In this document: piece after piece, positions 60,144 to 64,000 of the stretch
How the letters are laid out: each line of letters begins with the position of its first letter
Numbering within the stretch: the stretch's first letter is position 1
Assembly: GCA_046295975.1 (NCBI GenBank)
Contig: JBKBMG010000024.1
Span: 11,696 to 75,695 of the forward strand
Length of the DNA: 64,000 nt
DNA from: UBA2357 sp046295975
GTDB lineage: Bacteria; Pseudomonadota; Gammaproteobacteria; Burkholderiales; Rhodocyclaceae
Direction: 5' to 3'
Program-made: the position numbers and the translations under genes
Notes under the pieces: model-generated
Seen by the model: only the letters and a program-made list of their open reading frames with translations
The model's database searches: none
What the model was told of the DNA's origin: nothing

Positions 60144-61583
60144 ATGCTACGGCCTTTGTGGCTTGCGGAAGCAGATTTGAAAGACGGGATTTCGCGTTTC
60201 GACGCACGCTGGTTGGCGGAGGCGTTGCGCATGGGCGCCGAGACCGCGACAGGGGACGCCGAGGCGCTGGTGCGCGCGCGCGCGACCGCCGGGACGGCCG
60301 AGGACAAAGTGCTCGCATGGGCCGCCACGCAGGCGCGCGAACACGGTGTGGACACGCTGGCGGCCGCGTTTCTCCGCCGTCAGAGGTGGATGCTGGTGGC
60401 GATGGTGGCGGCCGCAACGGTGGTCGGTTTTTCCGGTGCGCTCGGCGTGCTCGGTGATGGCAGCCGGCCGGTGAATGTGGTTTGGGCTCTGGGTGGGTTG
60501 CTCGGCATCCATTTCCTGAGCCTTCTGATATGGCTCGCGAGCTTCGGTGTGGGTGGGGCGGGCCTTGCCGACGGTGGTGGAGGATTCGGTCGTCTGTGGC
60601 AGTGGCTGGCCAGCCGCGTCGGCATGCCCGACGGCATGACGACGCTGGTGCGCGCGCGCATGGAATTGCTTGCCCGTGGCGGCGTGACGCGCTGGTGGCT
60701 GGGCGCGGCCACCCACATGGTCTGGGCCGGACTGTTGGCCGGGGTGGTGGCCGGACTTCTGGTGGCGTTCTCGACGCGTCGCTACGGTTTCGTCTGGGAA
60801 ACGACGCTGTTGCCGGCCGAGGTATTCGAGACCTGGGTGGCGGCCACTGGGCATTGGCCGGCCTGGCTGGGCTTTGCGGTCCCCGACAGCGGGATGGTGA
60901 GGGCGAGCGCGGAGGCGGTGGCGCCCGGCGAGGCGGCGCGAATCGCCTGGGCATCCTGGTTGATCGGCTGTGTGGTGGGCTATGGCGTGTTGCCACGCGC
61001 CGTGCTCGCAACAGGATGTGCCGCGCTGGCGGCCTGGCGCATGCGTCGCGTGGGGCTGGATCTGGGGCTGTCCTGGTACGTGTTGCTGGGTGAACGGATC
61101 TCACCCGCGAGCGAGCGCATTGGCGTGACCGATGCCGCACCGGGCGGGACGCCGGACGCCCTGGCTCGGCCGGAGCATGGACACGGACATGGGCGCCCCG
61201 TGCTGGTTGGCGTCGAGTGCGAGCGTGTGCCGGCCTTGTTCGAGGCGGTGGCGCGAGGTGGCGTTGCCACCGAACTCGGTGTCATCGAGGGGCGTGAGCA
61301 GCGCCACGAGGTGCTCGCGCAGTTGGATGTGCTCCAGCCGCGGCGCCTGTTGGTGGTGTGCGACCCGCGGCTGTCGCCGGACCGCGGTAGCCTGCACCTG
61401 GTGGCCGAGCTGGCACGGCGGGCAACCCGCACCCGCGTGGCGCTGTTGCCGGTGGAGACGGCGCCGCCCGAGCGTCTGGCGTATTGGCGCGAAGGGCTGG
61501 CCGGGCTTGGCTTCGACGACACCCAGGTTGCCACCGATGCCCATGCAGCGCTGGGCTGGCTGGAGTACGGCAATGCTGGCTGA
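60144..61583 (+). CDS. DUF2868 membrane protein
   Basis: 479 residues. Several TM helices (about 82-105, 115-140, 190-220, 275-300) and a cytosolic C-terminal part ('RPVLVGVECERVPALFEAVA', 'LLVVCDPRLSPDRGSL'). The gene overlaps the next (GTPase) gene by 11 bases; the pair DUF2868/DUF3482 is usual in betaproteobacteria. Role unknown; a membrane partner of the GTPase is the obvious inference. ATG 60144 was chosen from the first Met after a stop-proximal stretch, and the N-terminus is approximate. Confidence 0.82.
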   Translation: MLRPLWLAEADLKDGISRFDARWLAEALRMGAETATGDAEALVRARATAGTAEDKVLAWAATQAREHGVDTLAAAFLRRQRWMLVAMVAAATVVGFSGALGVLGDGSRPVNVVWALGGLLGIHFLSLLIWLASFGVGGAGLADGGGGFGRLWQWLASRVGMPDGMTTLVRARMELLARGGVTRWWLGAATHMVWAGLLAGVVAGLLVAFSTRRYGFVWETTLLPAEVFETWVAATGHWPAWLGFAVPDSGMVRASAEAVAPGEAARIAWASWLIGCVVGYGVLPRAVLATGCAALAAWRMRRVGLDLGLSWYVLLGERISPASERIGVTDAAPGGTPDALARPEHGHGHGRPVLVGVECERVPALFEAVARGGVATELGVIEGREQRHEVLAQLDVLQPRRLLVVCDPRLSPDRGSLHLVAELARRATRTRVALLPVETAPPERLAYWREGLAGLGFDDTQVATDAHAALGWLEYGNAG

Positions 61584-63015
61584 ACGCCAACGACCGGTGC
61601 GGATTGCGGTGGTCGGCCACACCAATACCGGCAAGACTTCGCTGTTGCGCACGCTGACCCGCGACGCGGGCTTCGGCGAGGTTTCGAGCCGCCCCAGCAC
61701 GACCCGACACGTGGAAGGTGCGCGCTTGAGGGCGGATGGAGAGGTGCTGGTCGAGTTGTTCGATACCCCCGGCATGGAGGACCCGATCGCGCTGCTGGAG
61801 CTGATCGAGGGCTTCGCTGACGACGGCGCAGGCGGTAGGCGCGATGGCCCGGACCGGGTGGCCTGCTTTCTCGCCCACGCGTCGGCACGCGCGCGTTTCG
61901 AACAGGAGGCCAAGGTGCTGCGGCAGTTGCTGGCGAGCGACGCGGGCCTGTACGTGGTGGATGTGCGCGATCCGGTGCTGGCCAAACATCGGGACGAATT
62001 GGCGGTGCTTGCCTGTTGCGCGCGGCCGCTGCTGCCGGTGCTGAACTTCGTCGGCAGCCCGCAGACGCGTGAATCGACCTGGCGCGAGGCCTTGGCGCGG
62101 CTGGGCCTGCATGCGATGGTGCGTTTCGACACGGTGGCACCGGAACGCGACGGCGAGCGTTTGTTGTACACGACGCTCGGCACCCTGCTCGATGCCAGGC
62201 GTGGAGATTTCGAACGCCTGATCGCGGGCCGCGCGCGCGAACACGCCGCGCGACGTCGCGCGGCGCTCGCGCTGGTGGCCGATCTGCTGGTCGACGCCGC
62301 GGCCTATCGCGCCACCGTAGCCGATGCCACCGAGGACCGCGTTGCGGCCCATGCCGCCGAATTGAACAAGCGGGTGAGCGCGCGCGAGCAGCAGTGCGTC
62401 GCGGCGCTGCTGGAACTCTACCGCTTTGGCGGTACTGCGCTGGAGGACGAGCAGTTGCCGGTGGTGCAGGGGCGCTGGGACGACGACTTGTTCCACCCGG
62501 AGACGCTGCGGGTCGCTGGTGTGCAGGTCGGCAGCGGTGCCGCGGCTGGCGCGGCGGCTGGCATGGGGGTGGATCTGCTGGTCGGTGGCATGACCTTGGG
62601 CGCGGCGGCAGCACTGGGTGCGCTGGCCGGCGGCGGTCTGCAGGCGGTGCGCCACCTGGGTAGTCGAGTGCTGGGACGCTTGAGCGGCAGGCGCGACCTG
62701 ACCGTGGCCGACGAGGTGCTGGCACTGCTCGCGGTGCGGCAGCTGTACCTGGTGTCGGCGTTGGAGCGGCGCGGGCATGCGGCACTGGTGCCGATCAGGC
62801 GCTTCGTCACCGAGCTTGGGGCCGAGGTTGGCGTGCTGCTGTCGCAATGCCTTGCGACAGCGCGGGGCTATCCCCACTGGTCGGGGATCGATGCGCCGTT
62901 CCAGCCCGATGCGGCACGCGATGCGTGTGTGGAGCGGGCGGCTGACTGGCTGGCGACAGCCTTGCCGGACGAGGCGCATTCTGGTGGCCCGGCGAGTAAA
63001 CACCCTTCGGGCTGA
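61573..63015 (+). CDS. DUF3482 GTPase-domain protein
   Basis: 480 residues. The N-terminal P-loop GTPase has G1 'GHTNTGKTSLL' (14-24) and G3 'DTPG'. The G4 position reads 'NFVGS' instead of NKxD, so nucleotide specificity may be relaxed. The C-terminal half has Gly/Ala-rich probable membrane-inserting helices ('GSGAAAGAAAGMGVDLLVGGM', about 320-370), typical of GTPases associated with membranes. It is coupled to the DUF2868 gene. Confidence 0.87.
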   Translation: MLAERQRPVRIAVVGHTNTGKTSLLRTLTRDAGFGEVSSRPSTTRHVEGARLRADGEVLVELFDTPGMEDPIALLELIEGFADDGAGGRRDGPDRVACFLAHASARARFEQEAKVLRQLLASDAGLYVVDVRDPVLAKHRDELAVLACCARPLLPVLNFVGSPQTRESTWREALARLGLHAMVRFDTVAPERDGERLLYTTLGTLLDARRGDFERLIAGRAREHAARRRAALALVADLLVDAAAYRATVADATEDRVAAHAAELNKRVSAREQQCVAALLELYRFGGTALEDEQLPVVQGRWDDDLFHPETLRVAGVQVGSGAAAGAAAGMGVDLLVGGMTLGAAAALGALAGGGLQAVRHLGSRVLGRLSGRRDLTVADEVLALLAVRQLYLVSALERRGHAALVPIRRFVTELGAEVGVLLSQCLATARGYPHWSGIDAPFQPDAARDACVERAADWLATALPDEAHSGGPASKHPSG

Positions 63016-63034
63016 GCGCCAGTCGAAGCCTGAT

Positions 63035-63067
63035 CGAAGACGCCGCCAATGCGAAGACGCCGCCAAT
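63035..63067. repeat. 17-bp-period tandem duplication
   Basis: CGAAGACGCCGCCAAT occurs twice, at 63035-63050 and 63052-63067, in the short gap between convergent genes. Confidence 0.7.
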
Positions 63068-63085
63068 AATCGCCTTCCGACGGGG

Positions 63086-63877
63086 TCAGGCGGGCAGAAT
63101 GCGGTTGCCGCCGGCGCGTTTTGCTTCGAACAGGTGGCGTTCGGCCACTTCCAGCGCCATGCGCAGAACTTCCCCGACTTCGCCGTTGCCCAGCAGGCAG
63201 GCCGACATGCCGCCACTGGCGGTCAGGTTGAGGCCGTAACGGCGTGCGGTTTCGCTGTGTCGCCAGTTGCGCAGGGTGTCGAGCAGGCGCTCGGCGATCA
63301 GGTTGGCCCGCGTCAGACGCATGCCGGGCAGGACGATGACGAAGGTGTCTTCCTCTATGCGGGCAAGCAGGTCGCTGTCTCGCAGCGTCTTGCGCAGGGT
63401 GCGGGCAGCGCCCTGCAGGACCAGATCACCGACTGGGCGGCCATGTTGGTCGTTGATGCGGGCGAGCCCGTCGATATCGAGCACCAGCACGCAGGTGTCG
63501 CCGACCGGACAGTGGGCGATGGCGTGCTCCAGTCCACTGCGGTCCAGCGTGCCGGTCAGGGCGTCATGGTCGGACGTGCCTGGACTTTCAGTGCCACGGG
63601 CTTCGGCTTCTTCGAGGCGGCGCGTGGTGGTTTCGAGGAAATTGCGGGTTGCGAGCAGGGTCTGCCCCGTGCGATCCAGAGCGGTCGCAAGGGCGTTCAC
63701 CTGATTCGCACATTCGGCGAGCAGGCTATGCGCTTCGTCAAGCGAGTTGCATGTATCCATACGCGTCTGGAAGTCCTGCATCTGCGCGCCGGAGTCCTGC
63801 ACCTGCCCGAGGGAGGCGCGCACCTCGTTGTGCACGGTAGCGATCGTGAGCTTGAGGTCGGCCGAAAAGTCGTGCAT
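63086..63877 (-). pseudogene. Degenerate GGDEF-domain gene, 5' end interrupted by an IS
   Basis: 263 visible residues. A helical N-terminal part precedes a GGDEF-family domain ('DHDALTGTLDRSGLEHAI', 'VLVLDIDGLARINDQHGRPVGD') whose active-site GGDEF reads EEDTF, so cyclase activity is not expected. The I-site RDSD lies five residues before it, at the right spacing, so c-di-GMP binding may persist. The reading frame stays open upstream through CTTAGC into the terminal repeat of the IS5-type element and stops at 63902-63904. ATG 63877 may be just an internal Met and the true 5' part lies beyond the element. Confidence 0.75.
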
Positions 63878-63885
63878 TTCGCTAA

Positions 63886-64000
63886 GGAAGCTCTGATCTA
63901 TTCAGAGCCGGTAAAATATCGAGGTCATAATCTGCCCCGCCGCCATGAAACAGACGACCTTCGCCTCGCTGGCTTTCGACCGCAAGAAGAAACGCACGCG
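63886..64000 (+). mobile_element. IS5-family insertion sequence, left end (partial)
   Basis: Begins with the terminal-repeat-like GGAAGCTCTGATCTATTC, flanked by CTAA (63882-63885), which fits the YTAR target of the IS5 family. The remainder, including the right repeat and second CTAA, lies beyond the window. Insertion is in the 5' part of the degenerate GGDEF gene. Confidence 0.75.
63945..64000 (+). CDS. IS5-family transposase, N-terminal fragment
   Basis: Eighteen codons are visible before the right edge, reading MKQTTFASLAFDRKKKRT, a typical IS5-type N-terminus. The DDE catalytic core is outside the window. It is oriented away from the interrupted GGDEF gene. Confidence 0.8.
   Translation, partial: MKQTTFASLAFDRKKKRT

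Noticed and set aside
1..64000. CRISPR arrays, rRNA genes, prophage or plasmid replication genes
   Set aside because: None seen: no regularly spaced direct repeats with spacers, no rRNA-like stretches, no integrase or replication genes. The only mobile element is the partial IS5-type element at the right edge.

Overview
The window is GC-rich bacterial chromosome (about two thirds G+C by eye) with dense gene packing and many ATGA/TGATG stop-start overlaps. The gene families point to a denitrifying betaproteobacterium, probably of the Thauera/Azoarcus/Aromatoleum group (Rhodocyclales). Evidence for this is a full respiratory nitrate reductase operon with two NarK porters and NarXL, a CysB-linked sulfate transport operon, the DUF2868/DUF3482 gene pair, and many c-di-GMP proteins. 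The taxonomic call is inference.

Layout. 1-2166: end of an Lrp/AsnC regulator, a class III aminotransferase, tRNA-Pro(UGG) and tRNA-Arg(UCU). 2379-4040: glucose-6-phosphate isomerase. 4151-17268 (minus strand): narK1-narK2-narG-narH-narJ-narI-narX-narL followed by a DGC-domain protein, with a Crp/Fnr-type regulator upstream (17628-18380). 18584-21954: a LysR regulator divergent from an MFS porter, an AhpD-like protein and a small membrane protein. 21995-24144: alkA and ada, translationally coupled. 24338-33547: an envelope-stress and lipid A modification region. It holds YitT, a minus-strand set PepSY / ferric-reductase-like / response regulator / histidine kinase / EptA / PAP2, and head-to-head with it a PepSY / PhoP-like / PhoQ-like set. 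33654-39592: sbp, a frameshifted RBBP9-type hydrolase, a 25-codon leader ORF, cysT, cysW, cysA and cysB.

39626-55677 is the most unusual part. Two blocks carry a creatininase-family amidohydrolase, GTP cyclohydrolase II with a degenerate RibB-like N-terminus, a RibD C-terminal reductase, a SAM methyltransferase, a GT4 glycosyltransferase, a PTPS-like protein lacking usual active-site residues, an MDR dehydrogenase, a CDP-alcohol phosphatidyltransferase and YceI. A LtaS-type alkaline-phosphatase-superfamily protein and a cupin lie at the edge. Between the blocks sits a FecI/FecR/TonB-receptor module (45828-50159). I infer a GTP-derived flavin- or pterin-like pathway whose product is glycosylated, methylated or lipid-linked; no characterised pathway matches it to my knowledge.

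55719-64000: two tandem GGEEF diguanylate cyclases, a small membrane protein, the DUF2868/DUF3482 pair, and a third GGDEF-family gene. The third gene has lost its catalytic motif, keeps its I-site, and is interrupted at its 5' end by an IS5-family element that runs off the right edge.
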